Below, piece after piece: positions 11,030 through 20,188 of a stretch of 64,000 bases of DNA. The DNA lies in NCBI GenBank assembly GCA_015844335.1, contig JADLZL010003559.1, positions 186,001 to 250,000 on the forward strand, read 5' to 3'. Numbering within the stretch: the stretch's first letter is position 1; every line of letters begins with the position of its first letter. The notes under the pieces are model-generated. The model searched no databases and was not told where the DNA came from. It saw only the letters and a program-made list of their open reading frames with translations. The position numbers and the translations under genes are program-made. The DNA is from Chrysopogon serrulatus. Lineage: Eukaryota; Streptophyta; Magnoliopsida; Poales; Poaceae.

Positions 11030-11955
11030 TGCCGGAATTGTGGTGTGAAAATGGCCGATCATATAACCTACCGGCATTCAGTTTCAGTAATGCAATCACT
11101 GTATTTCTTCAGCAGGGCAGCAGGTAACCAGTCAGCCTGTTTCTGACTTCATGTTCAGTTCGGTGGTGGCAACAATTGTCGTAGCTATCTGTGCATGTGA
11201 CCACCTCTGTTTCTTACTTTAGCTACTGCATGTGCGAACCTTATTCTTGTGATCAATAATCTGAAAGGTTTTTGTTTTGAACAATAGCAGTGCAAATCTA
11301 TTGTTCAAAATGACAACTTTCAGTTTAGATAAATGGTGGACGAGGTGGCAATAGGGAGCTTACAAGGGGAGGGGCCTCGTGATGGTGACGAGTTAAAGGG
11401 TAGCGAGTGAGGCGGCTAGGGCCCCGCTGAGGTGGTAGAGGAGCGCAATCGGTTGGGCGGAGCCGATGGTAGGAGGAAGGAGTCACAGAAGATGTGATCC
11501 GAGTGGGATTAGGGAAGGATCGAGAAGGAAGAGCAGCAGTTGGCTTGGTGACTGCGTGGTTGCTGATGACATGGGCGGTAAGCAAGACGGATCAGGAGAG
11601 GAAGAAGAAGAGACGGTGCTCTTGTACCTGTATCGAAGAAGAGATGGTGCTCTTGTACCTGTATCGATATGTGGGCGTCAGAGAATTAGCTTCGAGGCGA
11701 ACGGGCTAGCCATTCTTAAATCTGAGGGTGCAGGTGTGGGCACGCTGGACTTGATCGAATTGCACAAAATGAATCATTCCATACTGATCACTCTATTTCA
11801 TTTCATGTTTTATTGTATATATTGGTTTCAATAACAAACACACTTGAAGTACCTACGCAACTGCATAAATACACAACCACACTCGCACACACACAAGCAT
11901 ACCCCTACAAATATATACTATGAAAATTTCGATAACCTGTCATATATTTATATCA
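11030..11955. other. Spacer with no recognised gene
   Basis: Mixed-composition sequence with a purine-rich patch at 11390-11660 that contains a 26-base duplication (GGTGCTCTTGTACCTGTATC at 11616 and 11645). The open frames here are short and resemble nothing I know. Confidence 0.4.
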
Positions 11956-12098
11956 ATCGTCAGTAGTAGCCGGCCCGGGAAGAAGGAACAAGGCGTAGAA
12001 TCCCCCGATCACCGTGGAGCAGCCCGTGAGCCACACGGCAGCGGCGAGGGGCGGCGGCATCAGCGCGCGACCCTCCACGAGAACATGGCCGTCAGCAG

Positions 12099-12530
12099 TG
12101 TTGGAGTTGTTCCAAATTCACTTCAGGATATGGCCTGGCGGAAGTTCCGGTTCCCGACCGGAAGTTCCGCCCGGACCGGAGGTTCCGGTTGGAGACCGGA
12201 AGTGATCTCTTCCACGCGACGACTGCGCCAGCCCGCCTGACCGAAAGTTCCGGTCAGGGACCGGAAGTTCCGGTCAGCCCGAGTTTCGTCCATCTGTAGG
12301 GCGTTCGGAGGCCGTAGTATATATGCCCTTGCTAGGGTTTCGTGGAGAAAAGTTGATTCTCTTGTAAGCCGCCATTGGCGTGTAACCCCAAACTCTTGAG
12401 ATAGTGAGATTGTTGCTGGCTGGTGCCCGTGGTTTTTCCCCTTCACATTGGAGGGGTTTTCCACGTAAATCGTGTGTCTCCGCTGTGATTGATTTGTGTT
12501 TACTTCATATTCCTATACGTCGTTTTAACA
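12099..12530 (+). repeat. Copia-1 5' LTR
   Basis: 432 bp, TGTTGGAG to TTTTAACA. It carries a cluster of GGAAGTTCCGG-type palindromes at 12128-12275, including a 20-bp tandem unit present twice here and once in the 3' LTR. Confidence 0.92.
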
Positions 12531-12532
12531 AG

Positions 12533-12543
12533 TGGTACAGAGC
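12533..12543 (+). other. Copia-1 primer-binding site
   Basis: Two bases after the LTR the sequence TGGTACAGAGC matches the plant initiator-methionine tRNA-type site TGGTATCAGAGC with one base missing. This is the usual primer of Copia elements. Confidence 0.7.
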
Positions 12544-12564
12544 TTTGGTTCTTTGTTAGGGTTC

Positions 12565-13620
12565 ATGACGACGTCGATGAAGTTTGATCTACCGCTGCTG
12601 AACTACGACACGCGGTTCTCGCTATGGCAAGTCAAGATGCGGGGGATTCTGGCGCAGACTCATGACTATGATGAGGCGCTGGATAACTTCGGCAAGAGGA
12701 AGGCCGAGTGGACTCCGGATGAGATCCGCAAGGATCAGAAGGCGCTCGCCCTAATTCACTTGCATCTTCATAATGATATTTTGCAGGAGTGTTTGAAAGA
12801 GAAAACTACTGCAGAACTATGGCTGAAACTGGAATCGATCTGTATGTCCAAGGATCTAACCAGTAAGATGCAGATGAAGATGAAACTGTTCACTCTGAAG
12901 ATGAAGGAGGAGGATTCGGTGATGACCCACATCGCTGAATTCAAGAAGATCGTTGCCGACCTAGTGTCGATGGAGGTGAAGTATAATGATGAGGACTTAG
13001 GTCTTTTACTGCTATGCTCTTTGCCAAATTCGTATGCAAATTTTCGTGACACCATACTTTTGAGCCGTGATGAACTAACCCTAAAGGAAGTTTATGAGGC
13101 TCTCCAGTCTAGGGAGAAGATGAGAGGCATGGTGCAGAATGACGGAACGTCGTCCTCCAAGGGCGAAGCTTTGCATGTGAGAGGCAGAACTGAAAACAGA
13201 TCCTCCAATGATGGCAATGATGGTAGAAAGAACTACGAAAGGAGAGGCCGTTCAAAGTCCAAGCCGCATGGTAATAAAAAGTTCTGTGTTTATTGCAAGT
13301 TGACAAATCATAATGTTGAGGATTGCAGAAAAGTACAGAATAAGGAGAAGAGGAAAAACAAGACGGCTGGTAAGGTCTCTGTTGCTGCTGCTGCTTCTGA
13401 TGATGATTCTGGAGATTGTCTGGTAGTATTTGCTGGTTGTGTTGCTGGTCATGATGAATGGATTCTTGATTCCGCATGTTCATTTCATATTTGCACTAAC
13501 AGAAATTGGTTTAGCTCTTATAAGCCTGTGCAGAAAGGGGATGTTGTGCGGATGGGAGATGATAACCCATGTGACATCGTGGGATTGGATCAGTTCAGAT
13601 CAAGACTGATGATGGCATGA
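12565..13620 (+). CDS. Copia-1 gag and protease N-part
   Basis: The ATG at 12565 (MTTSMKFDLP) opens a 351-residue frame. Residues 1-200 form the Copia-type gag (UBN2/retrotran_gag family), with the LNYDTRFSLWQVKM start and a helical middle (MQMKMKLFTLKMKE). A basic region is followed by a CCHC zinc knuckle near residues 241-254 (CVYCKLTNHNVEDC). A protease active site, DSAC, follows at residue 302 in WILDSACSFHICT. The frame ends early at 13620 because of a shift near 13595; the protease continues in another phase from about 13600. Gag packages element RNA and the protease matures the polyprotein. Confidence 0.85.
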   Translation: MTTSMKFDLPLLNYDTRFSLWQVKMRGILAQTHDYDEALDNFGKRKAEWTPDEIRKDQKALALIHLHLHNDILQECLKEKTTAELWLKLESICMSKDLTSKMQMKMKLFTLKMKEEDSVMTHIAEFKKIVADLVSMEVKYNDEDLGLLLLCSLPNSYANFRDTILLSRDELTLKEVYEALQSREKMRGMVQNDGTSSSKGEALHVRGRTENRSSNDGNDGRKNYERRGRSKSKPHGNKKFCVYCKLTNHNVEDCRKVQNKEKRKNKTAGKVSVAAAASDDDSGDCLVVFAGCVAGHDEWILDSACSFHICTNRNWFSSYKPVQKGDVVRMGDDNPCDIVGLDQFRSRLMMA

Positions 13621-14760
13621 CACGCACGCTGAAAAACGTCAGGTATATACCGGGGATGTCCAGAAATCTTATCTCATTGAGCACACTTGATGCAGAAGGT
13701 TACAAATATTCCGGTTCAGATGGCATTCTAAAGGTATCAAAAGGTTCTCTTGTCTGTTTGAAAGGTGATCTTAATCCTGCAAAGTTATATGTCCTTAGAG
13801 GGTGTACTTTACCTGGTTCTGATTCAGCTGCGGCTGCTGTTACTAATGATGAACCTAGTAAAACTAACCTTTGGCACATGCGTTTGGGACATATGAGTCA
13901 CCATGGTATGGCAGAATTGATGAAGAGAAATCTGCTGAATGGCTGCACTTCGAGTAAAATCAAGTTTTGTGAGCACTTTGCATATTTGGCAAGCATAAGA
14001 GGGTACAGTTCAACATACATTCACACCACCAAAGGTACTCTTGATTATGTTCATCTTTGATTTATGGGGTCCTTCTAAGAAGCCCTCTCTTGGTGGTGCA
14101 CGTTATATGCTTACAATTATTGATGATTACTCTAGAAGGGTTTGGCCTTATTTTTTTGAAACATAAAGATGATACATTTCTTTGCTTTTAAGAACTGGAA
14201 AGTAATGATAGAAAGGCAAACCGAAAGGAAGGTAAAATTGCTTCAGATCGATAATGGTGGAGAATTTTGTTCGCATGCCTTTAATGATTATTGCGCTTGA
14301 GGGAAGGCATTGTTAGGCATCACACCATACCCCATACTCCAAACAACAGAATGGTGTGGCCGAACGTATGAACAGGACCATTATATCGAGCCCGTTGCAT
14401 CTTTGTCTCATGCAAGGATGAGCAAGCGTTTTTTGGGCTGAAGCTCGCTAATACTTGCTGTTATTTGATAAACAGGTCGCCTTCTATTCCACTAAATAAG
14501 AAAACTCCTATTGAGGTATGGTCTGGTACGCTGGCGATTATTCACAGTTGAAAGTTTTTGGATGCATCGCTTATGCTCATGTTGATAATAGAAAACTAGA
14601 GCCTAGAACTGTTAAGTGTCTTTTCCTTGGTTATGGTTCGGGAGTCAAAGGCTATAAATTATGGAATCCTAAAACAGGAAAGACTTTTATGAGTAGGAGT
14701 GTTGTATTCAATGAATCTGTGATGTTTACTAACAGTTTGCCCTCAGAACATGTTTGAGAA
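13600..14760 (+). pseudogene. Copia-1 protease end and integrase, multiply frameshifted
   Basis: After the shift, 13617-14060 reads protease end (VRYIPGMSRNLISL) and the pre-integrase zinc region (LWHMRLGHMSHHGM, then CEHF where a second metal-binding cysteine is expected). The integrase core follows in pieces: a DLWGPS-like segment near 14055, YMLTIIDDYSRR near 14105, IDNGGEFCSH near 14250, and the PIEVWSG start of the C-terminal part near 14510. At least four frame changes and a stop within DYCA lie in this segment, so no integrase can be made. The GKT-SRSVVFNE end is open at 14518-14757. Confidence 0.8.
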
Positions 14761-15033
14761 AAAAGAGTCTGCAGCGTATGCGCATGCGTGGTGGAGCATG
14801 TTGATGATGATACAGGTGTGCAGGTGGAGCCTGTTGATGAGCAGGATGACCATAATAATGATGTTGCTGATGTTAATACTCATGATAATGTTCAGCAAAC
14901 TCCTCCTATTTTGCAGCTAGAGGAGGAATTACCTATTGCTCAACGCAAGTCAAAAAAGGACAAGTAGCACCTCCTAAACGTCTCATTAAAGAATGTAATT
15001 TATCTTACTATGCTTTGAGTTGTCTTTGAACAG

Positions 15034-16608
15034 GTGGAGAATGTTCATGAGCCAAAGCAACCTATAAAGAAGTTGTTTGTTGTGCTGATAGTGAGAATTG
15101 GATTTCTGCTATGCACGAGGAGATGCGATCTCTTGAGAAGAACAAGTACATGGGAGGTTGTACCTTTGCCTAAGAAAAAGAAGACCATCAACTGCAAGTG
15201 GATCTTCAAGAGAAAGGAGGGTTTATCTCCAAGCGAGCCTCCAAAGTATAAGGCAAGGTTAGTTGCAAAAGGTTACAGTCAAATTCCGGGTGTTGACTAT
15301 AATGATGTGTTCTCTCCAGTGGTAAAACACAGTTCAATTCGTACTTTTCTTAGTATTGTTGCTTCACATGATCTTGAGCTTGAGCAGTTAGATGTGAAGA
15401 CTGCATTTTTGCATGGAGAGTTAGAGGAGGACATTTACATGGACCAACCGGAAGGGTTCATAGTGCCTGGCAAAGAAAAATATGTGTGCAAGTTGAAGCG
15501 CTCTTTGTATGGTTTGAAACAGTCCCCTCGTCAGTGGAACAAGAGGTTTGATTCATTTATGTTGTCACACAGTTTTAAGAGATCTAAATATGATAGCTGT
15601 GTTTACATCAAACATGTTAATGGATCATCTATATATTTGCTGTTATATGTTGATGATATGCTGATTGCTGCCAAGAGTAAGATTGAAATCACTAAGTTAA
15701 AGAAGTTGTTGAGTAGTGAGTTTGATATGAAAGATCTTGGTAGTGCTAAGAAAATTCTTGGTATAGAAATTAGTAGAGACAGAAAATCTGGTTTGCTATT
15801 TCTTAGTCAACAAAATTATATCAAGAAAGTTCTTCAGCGTTTCAACATGCAAAATGCTAAGGCTGTTAGTACCCCTATTGCACCTCACTTTAAGTTGTCA
15901 GCTGCTCAGTGTCCTAGTACAGATGCAGAGATTGAGTACATGTCAAGGGTTCCTTATTCTAGTGCTGTTGGGTCTTTGATGTATGCCATGGTTTGCTCTC
16001 GTCCAGATTTGTCATATGCTATGAGTCTTGTTAGTAGATATATGTCTAATCCTGGCAAAGAACATTGGAGGGCAGTTCAGTGGATTTTCAGGTACCTCAG
16101 AGGCACAGCAGATTCCTGTTTGAAGTTTGGAAGAACTGATAAGGGTCTCATTGGTTATGTGGATTCTGATTATGCTGCTGATCTGGACAGGCGAAGATCA
16201 CTTACAGGTTATGTGTTTACTGTTGGCAGTTGTGCTGTGAGTTGGAGGGCTACTTTACAGTCTGTTGTTGCATTGTCTACTACTGAAGCAGAATATATGG
16301 CTATTTGTGAAGCGTGCAAAGAATTGATATGGCTGAAAGGTTTGTACGCTGAGCTCAGTGGAGTTGAATCTTGCATAAGCTTGCACTGTGACAGTCAAAG
16401 TGCAATTTACCTCACTAAAGATCAGATGTTCCATGAGAGAACTAAGCACATAGATATCAAGTATCATTTTGTGCGTGATGTGATTGAAGAAGGTAAGCTA
16501 AAGGTATGCAAGATTAGTACTCATGATAATCCTGCTGATATGATGACAAAGCCTATTCCTGTTGCTAAGTTTGAGTTGTGCTCAAGCTTAGTTGGTTTAA
16601 TAGAATAG
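15034..16608 (+). CDS. Copia-1 reverse transcriptase and RNase H
   Basis: This open frame encodes the Copia reverse transcriptase (RVT_2 type) followed by RNase H. The true polyprotein enters this frame by about 15150, after a frameshift. Landmarks in order are NCKWIFKRK, YKARLVAKGY, DVKTAFLHGELEE, SLYGLKQSPRQW, the catalytic LLYVDDM near 15645, KDLGSAKKILGIEI and VGSLMYAM. RNase H follows with GYVDSDYAADLD, SLTGYVF, STTEAEYMA, and a C-terminal HIDIKYHFVRD. It copies element RNA to DNA. This half is uninterrupted, but it lies downstream of the integrase lesions and would not be translated from the element's own polyprotein. Confidence 0.85.
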   Translation: MENVHEPKQPIKKLFVVLIVRIGFLLCTRRCDLLRRTSTWEVVPLPKKKKTINCKWIFKRKEGLSPSEPPKYKARLVAKGYSQIPGVDYNDVFSPVVKHSSIRTFLSIVASHDLELEQLDVKTAFLHGELEEDIYMDQPEGFIVPGKEKYVCKLKRSLYGLKQSPRQWNKRFDSFMLSHSFKRSKYDSCVYIKHVNGSSIYLLLYVDDMLIAAKSKIEITKLKKLLSSEFDMKDLGSAKKILGIEISRDRKSGLLFLSQQNYIKKVLQRFNMQNAKAVSTPIAPHFKLSAAQCPSTDAEIEYMSRVPYSSAVGSLMYAMVCSRPDLSYAMSLVSRYMSNPGKEHWRAVQWIFRYLRGTADSCLKFGRTDKGLIGYVDSDYAADLDRRRSLTGYVFTVGSCAVSWRATLQSVVALSTTEAEYMAICEACKELIWLKGLYAELSGVESCISLHCDSQSAIYLTKDQMFHERTKHIDIKYHFVRDVIEEGKLKVCKISTHDNPADMMTKPIPVAKFELCSSLVGLIE

Positions 16609-16707
16609 TCCAAGAGACTATTGTTGGCACCAGTGGTTTTCTATCTTTGTTGTTCAGGATGATGGGTTGATTTATGATACAAGATGAATTTGTCTCAAGG
16701 TGGAGTT

Positions 16708-17119
16708 TGTTGGAGTTGTTCCAAATTCACTTCAGGATATGGCCTGGCGGAAGTTCCGGTTCCCGACCGGAAGTTCCGCCCGGACCGGAGGTTCCGGTTG
16801 GAGATCGGAAGTGATCTCTTCCACGCGACGACTGCGCCAGCCCGCCTGACCGGAAGTTCCGGTCAGCCCGAGTTTTGTCCATCTGTAGGGCGTTCGGAGG
16901 CCGTAGTATATATGCCCTTGCTAGGGTTTCGTGGAGAAAAGTTGATTCTCTTGTAAGCCGTCATTGGCGTGTAACCCCAAACTCTTGAGATAGTGAGATT
17001 GTTGCTGGCTGGTGCCCGTGGTTTTTCCCCTTCACATTGGAGGGGTTTTCCACATAAATCGTGTGTCTCCGCTGTGATTGATTTGTGTTTACTTCATATT
17101 CCTATACCTCGTTTTAACA
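16708..17119 (+). repeat. Copia-1 3' LTR
   Basis: 412 bp, preceded by a purine tract (CAAGGTGGAG at 16697-16706) that serves as plus-strand primer. It matches the 5' LTR except for scattered changes, mostly C/T, and the loss of one 20-bp unit. Confidence 0.92.
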
Positions 17120-17696
17120 AGCAGCGTGATGGAGAGCCAGACGCCGGTTCTGGCGCGGTCCATGCCGCGGAGCCTGGCGGCACCGTCTCGAACCGGCGCA
17201 GGAAATGGAGGAGGACCAGGGTGACGTACGTCACGCCGATGAAGAGTGTCGTGGCGGCGTCCCCGCCTGACCTGTGGATTGTGATGGCCGAGTTGCATGT
17301 CAGGAGGAGGAAACCTAGGAATGTTGGCCACCATGACGCCGTGATGCAGCTCCTGCGTTATGTGTTTCTGCCAACAAGAGATTTGGGATGTACGTGCAAT
17401 ATACTAGCTGGACCTAGATGACGTGTAGTGCTTGACAAGGGTCAACGCGTTGGCAACCTACTGACGATATCTCTGTCTTATAATAGAAAGACCGTGTCAA
17501 GCAAGGTATTGAATGACTAGAAGACGATGCAGGTGATGTCGTGATGAGTTCATGTCGTGCTTGGTGTGTGTGTTACGTCAGGAATGCACTAGTAGTACGT
17601 TCTCGTCGCAGAATAATGCACTAGTAGACACAAGGAAATTGTGTCGAGTATTACAGAGGCTGAGACGAATTCTTGAAGAAGCTATATATATATAAG

Positions 17697-17780
<84 letters not shown>

Positions 17781-17781
17781 G
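17697..17781. repeat. (TA)n microsatellite followed by (CA)n
   Basis: About 37 TA units, then five CA units. The YIYIYI open frames here are simple-repeat artefacts. Confidence 0.95.
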
Positions 17782-17799
17782 GGAATCGGTCATGAGAAC

Positions 17800-19412
17800 T
17801 TGCAGATGACCAACCTATCGTGGTGACTCTCCGTCTGACCCTCGCGTCGCCCTCTTGGGCGACTCGGGGCGCCCTCCCCGCCGCCCCAAAGGCCGCCCCT
17901 CCGTCCCCTCCTCGGCCGTCACCGCTGCCCTCCCGCGGCGGCAGCGGCGGCCCACGGCGGCCCCTCAAAAAGGTCTCCGTCGCGTCTCTCCCTTCCCCAG
18001 CTTCCCTTCCCGCCCTCCCGCTCCTCCACCACCTCCTTCCTGGGCTACTCCGGTGGGGTGGCCGGCCGACTGGCCAGATCTGGACCGCCTAGGGCGGATC
18101 CGCCCCCTCCTCCTTGGCGGATCCATGCTCAGCGACCTTTGCCGGTCATGGCGGCTCCGACTCGCTGGACGTGACCTTCTCCCCGCCGCAGGTGCCCCTG
18201 CCTGGGCCTGCTTGCTTGTGGATCCGGCTGGATCCGCGGGCGGCGCCGGGTGCTAGCGGCCGATTGGGGCCACTGGCCGGCCGGTGTCGACCTGCGGCGG
18301 CCGGGCCTGGCCGGTGCTCTCCCATGCTGGCGGCGGCGGCCGGCGCTGCCCCCCGCCAGCTCGGCCGGGCCATGGCTGGCCGCCTACTTGCGGGCTATGG
18401 CTGTGGCTGGCCTGCTCCGGCTCGCCGATGCCGCTCTGGGGCCTGGCAGGGGTAGCTGCAGGTGGCCATGGGGCGAGGAGGTCACTACGGACCGTCCTTG
18501 CCGCACAGCATTTGTCGACAGACCAGAGAAGGTGAAAACCTTGTCCGGTTCTCCGGGCCGATGGCGATGGCGTAGTTGCGTCATACCCCTTCTTGAAGGC
18601 GTCGTCGAAGTCCATGGTTGTCGGCAGCAGGTTGGGGTCTAAAGACCTCTCGGGTTTTACCAGCGCTGTAGGCGTCTGCGGATGCTTGTGTCCTTCTTGA
18701 ACACTTCGCTGGAGCACTACTGCAGTCCATCTGCTGCCACCTTCGTCGGAGTCACTCCGTATCTGTGCCTTGTGTGCCTCATGCTCGTCTCTGCAATGGT
18801 TCACATAGTGCTTGGTGACGCCGCTGTCATTCCCCTTCGCAGCGGATGTGGTTGTTGTTAACCCTAGCGGCTACCTGGTCGCTGGCGGATGTGGTTGTTG
18901 TTACCCCTAGCGGCTACTTGGTCACTGGCGGATGTTGGCTATCCTCGATGCAGCGGCTACCTGGTCGCTGGCTCTCTACATCGCAGCGGCTTCCTGGTCG
19001 CTAGCGGATGTTGGTTCTACACTGCGCAGCGGTTACCTGGTCGCTAGCGGATGTTGGTTCTACACTGCGCAGCGGCTACCTGGTTGCTGGCGCTCGACTT
19101 CACAGCGCTACCTGGTCGTTTGTGAATCTACCGGTGGTACTTTGCCACCGCGGCTTGACCCATCCTCTGGTGGCGACCATTGTGTGGATGTTCTTTTTCT
19201 TGCAGGCGTAGTCGGTTGGTGTGTGTGGTGGGGCTTCCACCGTCTCCCTCCCTCGTGTTTTTCTTGCTGCTTGTTGTGTCCTGGGAACTTCGCTGGTAAT
19301 CCTAGGATTACTTGTGAGCTCTTTGTATCCGTGTTCTGGCCTTTCTTATGGCCTTTCCTCTTAATGAAAAATGGGTAAAAGACCCGATCGCGAAGAAAAA
19401 AAAGAAAAAAAG
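17800..19412 (+). mobile_element. Probable non-autonomous retroposon with A-rich 3' tail
   Basis: A GC-rich unit begins just after the microsatellite and ends in CTTAATGAAAAATGGGTAAA, GACCCGATCGCG and an A-rich tail (19392-19412). A GC-rich 5' part, no consistent reading frame, and an A-rich tail after an AATGAAA-like signal suggest a LINE-derived or retrotransposed unit. I do not recognise a protein. The plus-strand frames up to 145 residues are proline- and arginine-rich shadows of GC-rich DNA. Confidence 0.4.
18836..19115. repeat. Tandem repeats of a GCAGCGGCTACCTGGTCGCT unit
   Basis: The core GCGGCTACCTGGTCGCTGGC, with GGATGTTGGTTCTACACTGC or GGATGTGGTTGTTGTTACC linkers, recurs about seven times in units of 35-60 bases. 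The unit is imperfect. Confidence 0.75.
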
Positions 19413-19796
19413 TATACGGTACGGTGGACTCATTTTTGTTTTATATATCGTGATTTAAAATTTTCCAATAACCAAATCAGGCCCATCGTATCGTATGGAT
19501 CTATCGTTGTCTATATCTCGGGATTTTTATTGCCAGGTTTTATGAATACATGCATCCCAGACAGGTTTTGATCTAACACAACATATAACGACTGTGCATG
19601 CATGCAGAGCAACTTGGTTTATTATCGACCCTGCTACTACACACACAATGCAGTCCTATATACTCCCTCCGTATCCTAATTAGAAGACGTTTAGGACATG
19701 AGTACGATTACCAAGGGGTGATTAATTAGGGGTTAGTTTTCCTGTCTTGCCCTTATTAAATACAGCGTGCAGTGCTATTTATACAATAGCCAATCG

Positions 19797-19872
19797 TAGC
19801 TCAGCTGGCCAAGGCTCCACACTCCGAGGCCGGAGGTCGATGGTTCGATTCCTCCTGGCCGCGGAATTTTTT
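19797..19872 (+). other. tRNA-like Pol III signature: A box, B box and T run
   Basis: TAGCTCAGCTGG at 19797-19808 fits the tRNA A box and GGTTCGATTCC at 19842-19852 fits the B box exactly. Their starts are 45 bases apart, as in a tRNA. A run of six T follows at 19867-19872. The acceptor and T stems do not pair, so it is not a working tRNA gene. Instead GGAGG at 19832-19836 can pair with CCTCC at 19851-19855 around the B box. It lies inside the mariner element, upstream of the transposase. Confidence 0.5.
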
Positions 19873-20188
19873 ACGTATGGCCACGATTTTTGCATGGCCA
19901 TGCATGGCGTTGTGCGGTGTCGAGGGCTCGCTTTGGCCGGGTCGCTTTGGCGCGGTTTAGATTCATTGTTTCGCGCTTTTGGCCGAAATTTTTTGCGTTT
20001 TTTCGTTGTTTCGCTTATGCTGCTTCGAGCGCGTCTGGTTGCCGCGCAATAATCCAAAAAATTCGGCCGCTACGCAACGCAGCGCTGCTCCCAATTCCTA
20101 TTAAAACGTCTGCTTTCTTTGTTTCTTCATCTTCTCAACGCCTCCTCTTCTTCTTTCCTTCCTTCTCTATCTAGTGCTCCACTTTGAA

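Larger units (their letters stand above)
12099..17119 (+). mobile_element. Copia-1: complete-structure Ty1-copia LTR retrotransposon, coding region broken
   Basis: The two LTRs (12099-12530 and 16708-17119) start TG and end CA. They are flanked by a perfect 5-bp duplication AGCAG (12094-12098 and 17120-17124). Inside, in Copia order, are gag, protease, integrase, reverse transcriptase and RNase H. The LTRs differ by about five or six substitutions and one 20-bp repeat unit, so the insertion is recent. Several frameshifts and stops nevertheless break the integrase and the link to reverse transcriptase. It sits in gene copy B in the opposite orientation to the gene. Confidence 0.93.
11957..17342 (-). 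pseudogene. Small membrane protein family, copy B, split by Copia-1
   Basis: The 5' half lies at 17342-17125 and the 3' half at 12098-11957, both on the minus strand; they join exactly once Copia-1 and one copy of its AGCAG duplication are removed. The 5' half is nearly identical to copy A, but the initiator ATG has become ACG (17342-17340). A one-base deletion near 17160 shifts the frame, and the 3' half has another frame break near 12065. Because these extra lesions lie outside the insertion, the gene either decayed before the Copia element arrived or drifted afterwards. Neighbouring copies A and C share its orientation. Confidence 0.8.

Noticed and set aside
17578..17793. Open frames rich in Tyr-Ile repeats here and at 23445-23700
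   Set aside because: They translate (TA)n microsatellites and have no biological meaning as proteins.
19790..19863. Functional tRNA gene
   Set aside because: A and B boxes fit, but acceptor, D and T stems do not pair, so it is annotated only as tRNA-like.
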